IMG/VR virus record: IMGVR_UViG_3300040946_000369
Coordinates: 1 to 22,250 of that record
Length of the DNA stretch: 22,250 nt
Direction: 5' to 3' (one strand)
Source: a virus
The notes under the pieces were generated by a model, which was given only the letters and a program-made list of their open reading frames with translations, was not told where the DNA came from and ran no database searches. Shown piece by piece: positions 1 through 7,302 of this stretch. Within the stretch, counting starts at the first letter, position 1. Every line of letters starts with the position of its first letter. The position numbers and the translations under genes were made by a program.

Positions 1-36
1 ACGGACATGCGCCTCGGTAATCGCTAGCTCAGCCAT
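1..36 (-). CDS. 5' end of a gene running off the left edge
   Basis: An ATG on the minus strand at 34-36 opens a frame that stays open to the window edge and reads MAELAITEAHVR. A GAGG lies about 10 nt upstream, a slightly long SD spacing. It would be the next gene after the 607-aa gene in the leftward series, but a plus-strand gene lies between them. Twelve codons are too few to suggest a function, and the call rests only on the start codon, the weak SD and the orientation of the neighbours. Confidence 0.35.
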   Translation of the reverse strand, partial: MAELAITEAHVR

Positions 37-83
37 GAAAAACGAGCCTCAAAACGGGCATAACAACTATGGAGGATAGCACA

Positions 84-284
84 ATGACACCCTATTTGAT
101 GCTCGATAAAGTAAAGGCATCATTCATCGCGGTTGAAACGAAGCTGCAACGCGCAGAGGCTTACGATAGCGTAATGCCCAATCTATACGCGACGGAAGAG
201 ATAGCAGCGATGCGAGAGGAGCTGGAGGATCTACGCCAAGTCATTGACGGACTCGAAAGACAATTTACGAGCGTGGCATCTTAG
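84..284 (+). CDS. Small coiled-coil protein, unknown function (66 aa)
   Basis: The ATG at 84 is preceded by GGAGGA (71-76) at a 7-nt spacing. That makes it a better start than the in-frame ATG at 69, which lies upstream of the SD. The 66-aa product is mostly helical, with a charged heptad-like second half (EEIAAMREELEDLRQVIDGLE), and has no membrane segment. It is one of four plus-strand genes in a mostly minus-strand window and converges on the 607-aa gene, with a short terminator-like hairpin between them. Function is not recognised; small helical phage proteins are often regulators or accessory factors, but nothing here shows which. Confidence 0.65.
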   Translation: MTPYLMLDKVKASFIAVETKLQRAEAYDSVMPNLYATEEIAAMREELEDLRQVIDGLERQFTSVAS

Positions 285-297
285 GCGTTGAGAGAAG

Positions 298-314
298 AAC
301 CCAGTTGGGTTTTT
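298..314 (+). terminator. Short rho-independent-like terminator
   Basis: AACCC, an AGTT loop and GGGTT form a 5-bp stem followed directly by a T run. It lies 14 nt after the stop of the plus-strand 66-aa gene and just before the stop of the convergent 607-aa gene. The stem is short, so efficiency is uncertain. Confidence 0.5.
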
Positions 315-315
315 C

Positions 316-2139
316 TTAGCCGTTGATTGCGCCGCTAATAGCGCCACCGACACCACCGGCAAGAGCTCCCACTCCAGCACCAATTGGACCGGCTCCTACA
401 AGACCTGGAATAGCTCCAGCAGCGGCACCTGGAACCGCGCCCCTGATAGCACCCTTAACGCGCTGCATGATCCCAAGAGCAGTCTTGGCCATAGCTTCAG
501 CAGCCTTTTGGATAGAGGCCGTTTTCCACTCTTCTGGCATAGGCGTTTTCGCATGCTCATTTAATGCTTTGTTGCCTACAGAATTGGCGTGTATCTGATT
601 CCAAGCATCGCCGATTCCGGCACCAAGAGGCCCTCCCAAACCCAATCCGGCAGCGCCAAACCCAATGGCATTATCTACTGCTGCGTCATGGCCAATAGAT
701 CCATGATCTGGAGAACCAAAATAACCCAGCGCTGCACCACCTAAACCACCGATGCCAGCACCTACCAGACCCCCTTTAACAGCGCCCATAGGAGAACGCG
801 CAGTGTCATAGGCAGCACGTCCTTTATCAAAACTTTGATCAAGTAAAGTAGCTAAATAAGCAGTATTTCTAGCTTGATCGCGTGTAAGCTCTTTACCCTT
901 AAGTACTGAATTACGATACACGTTATCCACAACAGACTTACGCACAGCTGCCGCGTCTAAAGGATTCTCGCCTTCAGCCGTTTTAGCCATCTCTTGCTTA
1001 TACCCAATATGGGCAAGAGCTCTACCAGTCAGGTCAGCATAATAGGCTGAAGCTTGCTTATCTTGATCGTTATTACCGGTGAGTGCGCTAGCCGCAAGAG
1101 CGCCTCCCGCTGTAGCAAGAATAGGATGACGGCCAGCAAAACGAATTGCTTTACCGCCGATTCCACGAGAGCCTTGCGCCTGTTGCCACAGTCTCGCCCC
1201 CGTCGATTGCGCGGGAGAGACAACACCTGCTTGTGCCGGCGTCTGCGCTACAGGGATCTGACCTGTATTCTGTGTTTTACCTAGACCGAGCAGACCACCA
1301 CTGCGAATAGGCTGAGTTTTCACGTTGGCGACAGCTCCGGCTGGTCCAGTAGCGGATCCAAAAGCAGGAGCAGGTGTATGCGCTGGCGCAGGAAGAGAAG
1401 CTTGCTGCGGCGCAATCAACGGCTTGGCGACACCAGGTACAGGCAACCTAGGAGCTACCATGGGCCTAGGCAACGGTGTAATAGGCATTCCAACGCCGGC
1501 CGTCTTCACCTTAGTAAACGGCATCGGCGTAGCCGTTACAGTTTGCGGAGTGGGACGAGAAGGTGCGCTTACACCCTGCATCTTTACTGGCACAATCGGC
1601 TTAACGGTAATACCAGGTGCAGAGGTTTTGATGAGTGCGTCGACAAAGCAAGCCGCAGCCTTTTTCTCCGCTGTAACTGCCTTACCCTGAGGCTCTACAT
1701 CCGGTACGTGCTCTTCGTCTTTTTCTTCAGGCTCCTCCTCTTCGAAGACACCTTCTTCGTCACCACTATCCGCACTGTTATTCGCTCTAGAAAGCTCCAA
1801 ATCCAGCTGCCGTTTCTTTAGCCGGACCATATCTTCTTGCGCGTAAAGATCTTCGGGCTCGGGCTCTGAGCGTTCAAGGCGCTTTTGAATACGCTTACCC
1901 TCGACCGCGAGAAGGTCTTGTGCAAGGCCGAGAGCCCTATCGTAAAGAGGCGTACCCTCGTATTTACTAAGCCATTTACCGTCGTCACCATCGGCGCAAT
2001 ACGCCTGCGTAACGCTGCCCAAAGAAGCAATTTTCTGAATCTCTGCGATAGGCAGCGTCATCATAATTTTGGTCAGCTCATCCTCGGCTTTCTTATCCGA
2101 GGCGTTCTTAACCAGCGTATTCAGGAATGCATCCAGCAT
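316..2139 (-). CDS. Glycine-zipper virion-type protein with K-T/Q-A motifs (607 aa)
   Basis: No family is recognised. Layout: a helical N-terminal region (about 1-120), a very acidic stretch (about 125-150), a long Pro/Ala-rich linker (about 190-310), a helical segment (about 355-445), then two glycine-zipper segments (about 451-511 and 555-607) with GxxxG spacing and hydrophobic filler. The C-terminus is one such zipper. Five K-[TQ]-A motifs occur near residues 211, 361, 386, 539 and 552. The start has AGGAG 6 nt upstream, and that SD overlaps the stop codon of the preceding -1-frame extension, which implies translational coupling. Zipper helices can insert in or traverse membranes, so an internal or ejected virion protein is possible. 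A tape-measure or scaffold-like role is the alternative. Both are inference. Confidence 0.85.
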   Translation of the reverse strand: MLDAFLNTLVKNASDKKAEDELTKIMMTLPIAEIQKIASLGSVTQAYCADGDDGKWLSKYEGTPLYDRALGLAQDLLAVEGKRIQKRLERSEPEPEDLYAQEDMVRLKKRQLDLELSRANNSADSGDEEGVFEEEEPEEKDEEHVPDVEPQGKAVTAEKKAAACFVDALIKTSAPGITVKPIVPVKMQGVSAPSRPTPQTVTATPMPFTKVKTAGVGMPITPLPRPMVAPRLPVPGVAKPLIAPQQASLPAPAHTPAPAFGSATGPAGAVANVKTQPIRSGGLLGLGKTQNTGQIPVAQTPAQAGVVSPAQSTGARLWQQAQGSRGIGGKAIRFAGRHPILATAGGALAASALTGNNDQDKQASAYYADLTGRALAHIGYKQEMAKTAEGENPLDAAAVRKSVVDNVYRNSVLKGKELTRDQARNTAYLATLLDQSFDKGRAAYDTARSPMGAVKGGLVGAGIGGLGGAALGYFGSPDHGSIGHDAAVDNAIGFGAAGLGLGGPLGAGIGDAWNQIHANSVGNKALNEHAKTPMPEEWKTASIQKAAEAMAKTALGIMQRVKGAIRGAVPGAAAGAIPGLVGAGPIGAGVGALAGGVGGAISGAING

Positions 2140-2148
2140 GACGGGCTC

Positions 2149-2529
2149 CTAGGCTTTCTTCTTTGGAAAGATTTTATTCGTGAGCGCATTAGCTCCATAA
2201 CCGATAGCAACAGGAGCTACGGATCGTACGATACCGCTACCGACATCCATAGCAGCGGCTGGAAGTGGATGCGCTACAGCAAGCTCTCTATTGGCAAGAC
2301 TCTTTTTGGCCTGCGCCAGCTGATACGCCTTCCAAAAGCCGCCGTCTTGTTTACTCTCAAGCGCTTCTACTCGCTTTTGAACAGGTTCAGTACCCGCACG
2401 GCTACCACGGTACGTACCAATGGCATTCTTTGCCCCTGTTACAGTACCGATTACACCAGCGCGGATAAGTGCATCCGTCAGTTTACCTGCCTCTTTTTGT
2501 GCCGCCGCTACCTTGGCAGCACTCGGGCT
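2149..2529 (-). CDS. -1-frame C-terminal extension of the 676-aa ORF (126 codons, no own start)
   Basis: This frame is open from a stop at 2563-2565 down to TAG at 2149-2151. It holds no ATG, GTG or TTG before an ATG about 38 codons from its end, so it cannot start conventionally at full length. Its product reads like a real protein: an Ala/Lys-rich helical start (SPSAAKVAAAQKEAGKL), a central helical part with QKRVEALESKQ, and a hydrophobic Gly/Ala/Val C-terminus ending KIFPKKKA. Its stop codon overlaps the SD of the 607-aa gene, as normal neighbours do here. It is in the -1 frame relative to the upstream ORF, and the overlap contains a slippery heptamer and hairpin. A frameshift would give a 670+126 = 796-aa protein. 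The alternative is a one-base sequencing or natural indel in the AAAA run. Confidence 0.75.
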   Translation of the reverse strand, partial: SPSAAKVAAAQKEAGKLTDALIRAGVIGTVTGAKNAIGTYRGSRAGTEPVQKRVEALESKQDGGFWKAYQLAQAKKSLANRELAVAHPLPAAAMDVGSGIVRSVAPVAIGYGANALTNKIFPKKKA

Positions 2530-2535
2530 TTTGGG
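2499..2535 (-). promoter_or_regulatory. Programmed -1 ribosomal frameshift signal (slippery heptamer plus stem-loop)
   Basis: On the coding strand the heptamer CCCAAAA (2535-2529) is read in the zero frame as C_CCA_AAA, matching X_XXY_YYZ. It is followed by a 6-nt spacer (GCCCGA) and a stem GTGCTGCC / GGCGGCAC of 8 bp with one G-U pair. The stem encloses an 8-nt loop, AAGGTAGC, that contains the zero-frame stop TAG. After a -1 slip, reading continues CCC AAA AGC CCG into the 126-codon frame. Heptamer, spacer length and stem are as expected for bacterial and phage -1 frameshift sites. Efficiency cannot be judged from sequence. Confidence 0.75.
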
Positions 2536-4538
2536 AGCAGCGCCCTCCGGTAAGCTGCGGTCTTACCTACCTGAGTAATCTGCTGAGCCATGTTGGGATC
2601 TGGTCCAGGAGGGCCGCTCGCATTGGCGTTCATATCAGGCGAGCCCGCTGGGGGTGCAGATCCAGGTGCAGTTTGCTGGTCTGGGGAGGCCCCTGCTGGC
2701 CCTCCTGGTGGTCCGCCGCCGCTGTCACCCTGAGCTGGCGGGTTAGGCGGTCCACCAGCCAAGCCCGCGTCAGGAGACGGGGCTGCACCGCCATTAGGGT
2801 CCATACCCATAGCTTGCCCTGGGTCGCCCATCATCGGTGTAGCTTGTCCCGTCGTCTGCGTAAGGCTTAGGGCCGCTTGCATGGCAGGGTCTTGTGATGC
2901 CAGTTCCATAAGCTTCATGCGCATATCCTGCTGCGCAATACGGAGCTGAGCCGCGGTCTGTGTTTGATTTAACGCGTCGTCTTTGGCCCTCATCGCTTGA
3001 TCGATGGCCGACTTGACCTTTACTTCCGCATTTGCGGCATCTTGTTGTGCTTGCGCAGCCGCCTGCTGAATCTGCTGTACTTGCATTTGAGCCTGCTGCT
3101 GAGCCATAGCCGCTTCTTGCTTAGCTTGTGCAGCTTGCTGCCTATAGAAATTGGCCTCATTGCGCTCTTGATACTGCTGTCCCATCAATTCAGCGTTGAG
3201 GTAATTTACCGGGGCTACCTCGGCATTATCCGTAGGAGATGCCATAGGCGCCTCTATATTAGGCGTGGCCCCCTCTTCGCCGTCAGCTTGCTTACGCAAC
3301 CAACCGACCATGGCCGCCGCCATGTCAGTGACAGATGCGTGCTTATGCCGCGCAACATCTACTTCAGTACCAAGCTCTCCCCCAAGACGATGGCCTGCCA
3401 TACCGCCGAGTGCTGCGCCACCCAAGGTTGCGGCAGGGTGACCTTTACCCAAGGCATGACCCAACGCTGCGCCCGCGCCTGCGCCAGCCAGCATACCGGT
3501 GCTTCTTCCAACGCGTTCCCCTCGACGAGCAGCTTCTCGATGGTGCTCTGCAGAAATTGTAGTAACCGCACGCTGTCTACCCGTTTCCTTAAGCTCTGCG
3601 TCACTAGGGTTCTCTTTGGCCCATTTCACAAGAAGCGCGGCTACCTTGTTAATGCCACTAGCTTTCTTTGTACCTGGCACCTCAGGTTCTTCTTCTTCTG
3701 AAGCTTCCCCAGGAGCACCACCAGCTTCGGTAAGATAATCCTCAACAGGATTGGGCTCGCTTTCTTGCTGACCCTCAGCACCTTCGGCAGCTTCCGGCTC
3801 CTCACCCTCTTCTTCACCGGGCTGCTCAACGCCGGCTGCTTCCTCAGCCTGCTGGTACTCAGGACTCTCTACAGCTTCTTGTTCTGGAGTTTCTCTCACC
3901 TCATTCTGCTCCATATGAGCAGGCGGCTGAGGAGCCATAGGTTTATTCCCATAGTCGGGCGGCAGAGCTTGCCAATAGCTGTCCAAATGCGCCTGGCATT
4001 CGCCCATAAAGAATTTAATCTTGCCTTTCATTGGGTTATTTCCGAGCACGTTGACAAGCTCGTGGTAGCTTTGAATCATTTCTTGCTCAGCTCGAATCAT
4101 TCGCTGAGCCACAGAAAGAGGATCAGTACTGGCTGGAGGCATATCTGTGTCTGGAATATGCGGGGCGCCAGCAAGGACAGACATACGCTCTACCAGATAT
4201 TCAAATGCGTGCTTATGGTCGTATTGACCGCTGCAAAGCGCACTCTTTACCTCAGCGGCGTAGGGACCTCGAATGCTGTTATGATAAATAAGGCTCGCAG
4301 TCATGAGACGCAGCAAACCCATGCAGCATTTGCCCATCAGGCTAACAGCGAACTCGAGGGGTACCTCAAATTGACCCTCCAGTACGCCTGTCTCGTCTGG
4401 CGAGTCTTGCCAACCTGCCGTTTTAACGAGCGCCGAAGCCGTATTACTCGGCGCTTTCATCGCCAAGAAGTAAGAGCTGGCCTCGTGGATAGGAATCTGT
4501 GCCTGATCTCCCCAAAGAGCACGCTCAAAGCTATTCAT
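2508..4538 (-). CDS. Virion-type protein with ferritin-like N-terminal domain (676 aa, zero frame)
   Basis: Residues about 60-192 resemble the four-helix ferritin/bacterioferritin fold: helix A at 60-85, a D107-x-x-H110 site in YDHKHAFEYL followed by an LAGAPHIPD loop, a third helix with E151/E153 in IRAEQEMIQSYHEL, and a fourth with E180 and H184. The helix A glutamate is not evident and helix D is ExxxH rather than ExxH, so metal binding may be partial or lost. Next come an acidic Pro/Glu/Gln linker (205-290), helices with K-x-A motifs, a glycine zipper (345-390), a Gln/Ala-rich coiled coil (453-550) and a Pro/Gly-rich tail (563-650). The zero frame ends six codons after a frameshift site. 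GGAG lies 8 nt before the ATG. A structural role is inferred; metal storage or redox activity is speculative. Confidence 0.85.
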   Translation of the reverse strand: MNSFERALWGDQAQIPIHEASSYFLAMKAPSNTASALVKTAGWQDSPDETGVLEGQFEVPLEFAVSLMGKCCMGLLRLMTASLIYHNSIRGPYAAEVKSALCSGQYDHKHAFEYLVERMSVLAGAPHIPDTDMPPASTDPLSVAQRMIRAEQEMIQSYHELVNVLGNNPMKGKIKFFMGECQAHLDSYWQALPPDYGNKPMAPQPPAHMEQNEVRETPEQEAVESPEYQQAEEAAGVEQPGEEEGEEPEAAEGAEGQQESEPNPVEDYLTEAGGAPGEASEEEEPEVPGTKKASGINKVAALLVKWAKENPSDAELKETGRQRAVTTISAEHHREAARRGERVGRSTGMLAGAGAGAALGHALGKGHPAATLGGAALGGMAGHRLGGELGTEVDVARHKHASVTDMAAAMVGWLRKQADGEEGATPNIEAPMASPTDNAEVAPVNYLNAELMGQQYQERNEANFYRQQAAQAKQEAAMAQQQAQMQVQQIQQAAAQAQQDAANAEVKVKSAIDQAMRAKDDALNQTQTAAQLRIAQQDMRMKLMELASQDPAMQAALSLTQTTGQATPMMGDPGQAMGMDPNGGAAPSPDAGLAGGPPNPPAQGDSGGGPPGGPAGASPDQQTAPGSAPPAGSPDMNANASGPPGPDPNMAQQITQVGKTAAYRRALLPKARVLPR

Positions 4539-4540
4539 TG

Positions 4541-4999
4541 CTAGTACTCCACCACGACATAAAGACCATCAAGGCGCGGCTTGCTCCCACACTCGATGAA
4601 CCTAGGAGTATCTCCTGTAGGACCATTGAATGCGACGTTACCTGTGTTCGAAGCCGTTGTAAAACCAAATACAGTATTCGCTGTACCTGATTTACTAAGG
4701 CTAACACCGGCAATAGGAACTATTTCTACAAGGCTCAGACATTGGTTTTTCCACAAAACTGAAAGTCCTGTCATCACTGAAGTGATTTGCGAAGCTACGG
4801 CAGGCGCTGTAAGACCATCGCCGGTAGTATCCACGAAAGTTACAGTGCCGGCGACAGGCTTTAGAAAAATGAGTGTGGCCCCGTTAAGGTTCTGAATTCT
4901 AGCTGCCGGGCCAAAGACGCGTGCGCCGCCAGAGATCCCTCCGCGAAGGAAGAAGCTCATCTCGCTAACAGTGTCGAACTCGTAGGTATTGAGGCTCAT
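4541..4999 (-). CDS. Beta-rich virion protein candidate (152 aa)
   Basis: No family is recognised with confidence. The sequence is rich in Gly, Thr, Ser and Val with alternating hydrophobic strands (LNGATLIFLKP, GTVTFVD, LDGLYVVVEY), and has no signal peptide or membrane helix, which fits a small beta-structured capsid or tail component. AGGA lies 8 nt before the ATG. Its stop is 2 bp upstream of the next gene's start codon, and the next gene's SD falls inside its last codons, so the two are probably translationally coupled. It sits among head-cassette genes downstream of the major capsid protein, where head-completion, decoration or minor tail proteins are often found; that role is inference from position. 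Confidence 0.8.
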   Translation of the reverse strand: MSLNTYEFDTVSEMSFFLRGGISGGARVFGPAARIQNLNGATLIFLKPVAGTVTFVDTTGDGLTAPAVASQITSVMTGLSVLWKNQCLSLVEIVPIAGVSLSKSGTANTVFGFTTASNTGNVAFNGPTGDTPRFIECGSKPRLDGLYVVVEY

Positions 5000-5043
5000 G
5001 GCTATGTCCTAATTAGCGGGCAGTATGAAAGGCAGAGTATATA

Positions 5044-5595
5044 TTAGTAGGACAGGAAGGAGCTATTCACTGCCCACGCTTCTGAGTGCACGCCGCAATT
5101 TTGTGGCCCCAATATTTGATTGATATTCAACGCTATTTTAACACGTAGAGCCATCTGCTCTGTAGTCCCCTTGTAGTACTGGAGCCAATTCATGATGAGC
5201 GGTGTCTTGTCGTTTACTCCAACATTTACGCCTCCGTTGGAATAATTGATGTGATTCCGCGTTTGTAAAAGGCCTACAGACTCCAAAAGCGAGCAGGTAA
5301 CCATGCGCAGTAGCAACGCATGTTGGTGCCACTGAAGCAAGTCTTCTAGCCGGAACGCGCCTAGTATCGGAGGCATTCCGTTAAAATAGGATATCGCGTC
5401 CATTACCGCCCATGCGATAATACGATCCGTAGACTCTTCACCGGCTACAAGACGATTAAGCTGAGGGTGATCCCTGGTATAAAGACGCACCGTTTGAACA
5501 AACGCCTGCATTACCGGGCTAAGCGCCTGGACTCCCTGTAGCCGTTCATCCGTAGGTAGCTGCATGGATCTACCGGCGCTTGCGCCTGCCACCAT
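5044..5595 (-). CDS. Helical virion protein candidate (183 aa)
   Basis: The frame is open to 5631, but the ATG at 5595 has AGAGGTG 5 nt upstream, while the ATG at 5631 would overlap the preceding gene by about 60 bp. I therefore place the start at 5595, which leaves a 26-bp overlap. The product is mainly alpha-helical with conserved-looking segments (AWAVMDAISYFNGMPP, NHINYSNGGVNVGVND, PLIMNWLQYYKG) and no membrane segment. The layout of long helices with a short Gly/Asn-rich turn suggests a compact head-tail joining or minor capsid protein, but no family could be assigned. It lies in the short-gene group between the major capsid protein and the ferritin-like protein. Confidence 0.8.
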   Translation of the reverse strand: MVAGASAGRSMQLPTDERLQGVQALSPVMQAFVQTVRLYTRDHPQLNRLVAGEESTDRIIAWAVMDAISYFNGMPPILGAFRLEDLLQWHQHALLLRMVTCSLLESVGLLQTRNHINYSNGGVNVGVNDKTPLIMNWLQYYKGTTEQMALRVKIALNINQILGPQNCGVHSEAWAVNSSFLSY

Positions 5596-6031
5596 AAGAC
5601 ACCTCTTCTTGAGGTGCCGGCTCTTCGACATAAGGGATTTCGAATGGTGCTTCTACCGTACTACTCGAAATAGCCTCGATGCCAATAGGTTCAGGCTCTG
5701 GAATCACTTGAATAGTCTCTGCCTCTTGTTCTGCTTCTTTGACTACCGGTTCCTGTACACTGAGAACACGAAGCGTTGGGATTTCAACGCGTCTATTTTG
5801 GCTGTCGTAAACACGAATAAGCCCCTTGCGTTCTTTGTCCTGAACTTCCGCAAGATGGTTACGGAGGAAGGTCTCAGTTACTGGAAAAGGACGACCCCGA
5901 ACGAGACGTATAAGGCCACCCGCCAAAAATAGATTCTTCGTGCTGCACTCAGGGCTAGGCAGCGCACGACGCGTAGCATTGGTGTGAATAGAGCGAGTGG
6001 TGTTGTGGATGTAGTAAGTTTGCTGTTGCAC
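5570..6031 (-). CDS. Virion-associated protein candidate with acidic tail and basic C-terminus (153 aa)
   Basis: The start is a GTG at 6029-6031, and the nearest purine-rich SD (GGAG) is about 12 nt away, so initiation may be weak. Residues about 35-85 look like one small folded domain (GGLIRLVRGRPFPVTETFL through NRRVEIPTLRVL). The rest is Glu/Pro-rich and probably disordered, then the chain ends GGRRKRR, a cluster of basic residues that could bind nucleic acid or an acidic partner. It is the first gene after the stem-loop that follows the major capsid gene, and its last codons overlap the next gene. No family is recognised; head completion is a guess from position. Confidence 0.75.
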   Translation of the reverse strand: MQQQTYYIHNTTRSIHTNATRRALPSPECSTKNLFLAGGLIRLVRGRPFPVTETFLRNHLAEVQDKERKGLIRVYDSQNRRVEIPTLRVLSVQEPVVKEAEQEAETIQVIPEPEPIGIEAISSSTVEAPFEIPYVEEPAPQEEVSYGGRRKRR

Positions 6032-6056
6032 GAGAGTATCTTACTCCATAAACGCG

Positions 6057-6090
6057 AAAGAGGGCACCGACACGTGCCGGCGCCCTCTTT
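6057..6090 (-). terminator. 17-bp stem-loop after the major capsid gene
   Basis: A 34-nt near-perfect inverted repeat (outer arms AAAGAGGGC / GCCCTCTTT, core around CACGTG) pairs along its whole length with two G-U pairs. It lies 40 nt after the capsid stop and 26 nt before the next start. Only three T follow it on the minus strand, so it may be a partial terminator, or a processing or mRNA-stability element that sets capsid expression apart from the genes downstream. Confidence 0.65.
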
Positions 6091-6130
6091 ACCTACGAGC
6101 CAACCGAGGCAGCCCGCCTTTTCACACAGA

Positions 6131-7252
6131 CTAGTTGTTTGTAATCTGCGGGAATACCAGCCCTTCACCAACACGGTTGTTGATAGCACCGAGTGAATCC
6201 TCGAGAACTGGAATGAAGTTATCGAGAAGACCATCCGCATTGTTTGCCGTGGCATCCGCCGAGTAAAGCTCGACCTTGCGCACAGACGCGATATTGATAA
6301 CGCTCATAGCGATGTCTTCCCACGCCTGGAACGTAATCGTGTTGGCAACCTTGTCGATGTAGAACTTCGTCTGATTCAGAACGTAGAACTTGCCGAAGAA
6401 CTCAGGTGCCGTGAAGAAGTAGATGTTGCCACGCCGCAAGATGTCCGTCTTGACAGTGCGGATGTACGGCCGCCCAACAAGTAGGTTGTACTTGTAGCCG
6501 TCAACAGTAGTCTCCGACTGAATACGATCGCCGTTGTCTTCGACGGTCCAAGAAAGCACGTCGTCGAAATCAGGTTCTGTCATCACGTACCGTTCACAGC
6601 GCAGACGGTTACTGTCGATAAGCTTAAAGCCTTCGACAATATCTTTGCGCTGAACAGGACGAATGGTCGCATCGTTGGTGCTCGCGGCGCGAGCAAGCTC
6701 GCCTTTGCGCACCGAGAACTCAACAGGCGGAGAAGTACTCTGAAGAGCGCTGGCGTTAAGCGTGGTGACCACGCCACCATTAGCCTCTGTCTGAAGAGCC
6801 TGTACAGCGGCCTCGATATGGATCGTAAACTCACGATCCTCGATCTCTTGAATGTCCTTCACCGAGTTCTCTTCGATGATCTTGGTGACGGGCATCTCAT
6901 AGGCGAGAAGCTCTTGCTCCGTCTTCTGGAAGACCTCGGATGAGATCGTAAAGAAGGCTACCTCGGCGCGCTCACCTCGGATAAACCGAGCTGTGGGCTG
7001 GCCACGGAAGGAGATGGCCATAGCACGGCTCTTCGGCTCGATGTCAACCAGCTTCACAAGGGTGTCATGCCGTGTGCTGCGCTGACAGTCCGTCCGTGTG
7101 ACCTGCTCCGGTGGGATGATCTTACGGACGTAGGAAACCTCGCGTAGGCGATCCCGAATGTAGGAGCCGCCAAACTGCGCAAGCTTCTCCTTACCTCCGG
7201 GCTCCCCGAGGCGCGCGTTGAACAAGTCATTTACGGTACGAGCCGAGGCCAT
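6131..7252 (-). CDS. Major capsid protein, HK97 fold (373 aa)
   Basis: This is the likely shell subunit. The N-terminal arm (1-60) contains SYVRKIIPPEQVTR. Residues 65-115 (VDIEPKSRAMAISFRG, then an R-G-E-R turn and FFTISSEVFQKTEQEL) look like an E-loop and spine-helix region, with EDREF at 138-142. The last third (TAPEFFGKFYVLNQTKFYID, then ITFQAWEDIAMSVIN and VRKVELY at 323-330) matches the way many HK97-fold capsid proteins end. Length is typical. The ATG has TAGGAG 8 nt upstream. It follows the decoration candidate and is followed by a strong stem-loop. There is no K-[TQ]-A motif and no obvious cleavable N-terminal extension, so any scaffolding domain is probably a separate protein. The call rests on pattern recognition plus position, without a database match. 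Confidence 0.82.
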   Translation of the reverse strand: MASARTVNDLFNARLGEPGGKEKLAQFGGSYIRDRLREVSYVRKIIPPEQVTRTDCQRSTRHDTLVKLVDIEPKSRAMAISFRGQPTARFIRGERAEVAFFTISSEVFQKTEQELLAYEMPVTKIIEENSVKDIQEIEDREFTIHIEAAVQALQTEANGGVVTTLNASALQSTSPPVEFSVRKGELARAASTNDATIRPVQRKDIVEGFKLIDSNRLRCERYVMTEPDFDDVLSWTVEDNGDRIQSETTVDGYKYNLLVGRPYIRTVKTDILRRGNIYFFTAPEFFGKFYVLNQTKFYIDKVANTITFQAWEDIAMSVINIASVRKVELYSADATANNADGLLDNFIPVLEDSLGAINNRVGEGLVFPQITNN

Positions 7253-7277
7253 TGTGCTATCTCCTATCTCACGTTTA

Positions 7278-7293
7278 AGGCAGCTTGCTGCCT
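7278..7293 (-). other. Intergenic hairpin upstream of the major capsid gene
   Basis: AGGCAGC and GCTGCCT form a 7-bp inverted repeat around TT (6 bp with a 4-nt loop in RNA), between the decoration candidate and the capsid gene and about 15 nt upstream of the capsid SD. No T run follows. It could be an mRNA stabiliser or processing site; no function is shown. Confidence 0.4.
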
Positions 7294-7302
7294 ACCGAAT
7301 CT

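Noticed and set aside
34-78. 14-codon plus-strand ORF starting MKNEPQNG
   Set aside because: No SD and very short; the same bases are better explained as a leader upstream of a minus-strand start.
1885-2553. 222-codon plus-strand ORF over the 607-aa gene start and the frameshift region
   Set aside because: It crosses a clear minus-strand SD and start and has basic, low-coherence composition. The minus-strand -1 frame explains the region better.
2508-4538. 676-aa protein as the portal
   Set aside because: Length and Gln-rich tail fit loosely, but the N-terminal 190 residues look like a ferritin-type bundle and no portal stem/wing/clip pattern is visible.
3765-4544. 259-codon plus-strand ORF
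   Set aside because: It is fully antisense to the 676-aa gene, whose ferritin-like domain and acidic linker are clearly protein-like. It mirrors codon bias of that gene.
5596-5631. Longer N-terminus for the 183-aa protein (ATG at 5631)
   Set aside because: The ATG at 5595 has a strong AGAGGTG SD. The longer form would overlap the preceding gene by about 60 bp with no better SD.
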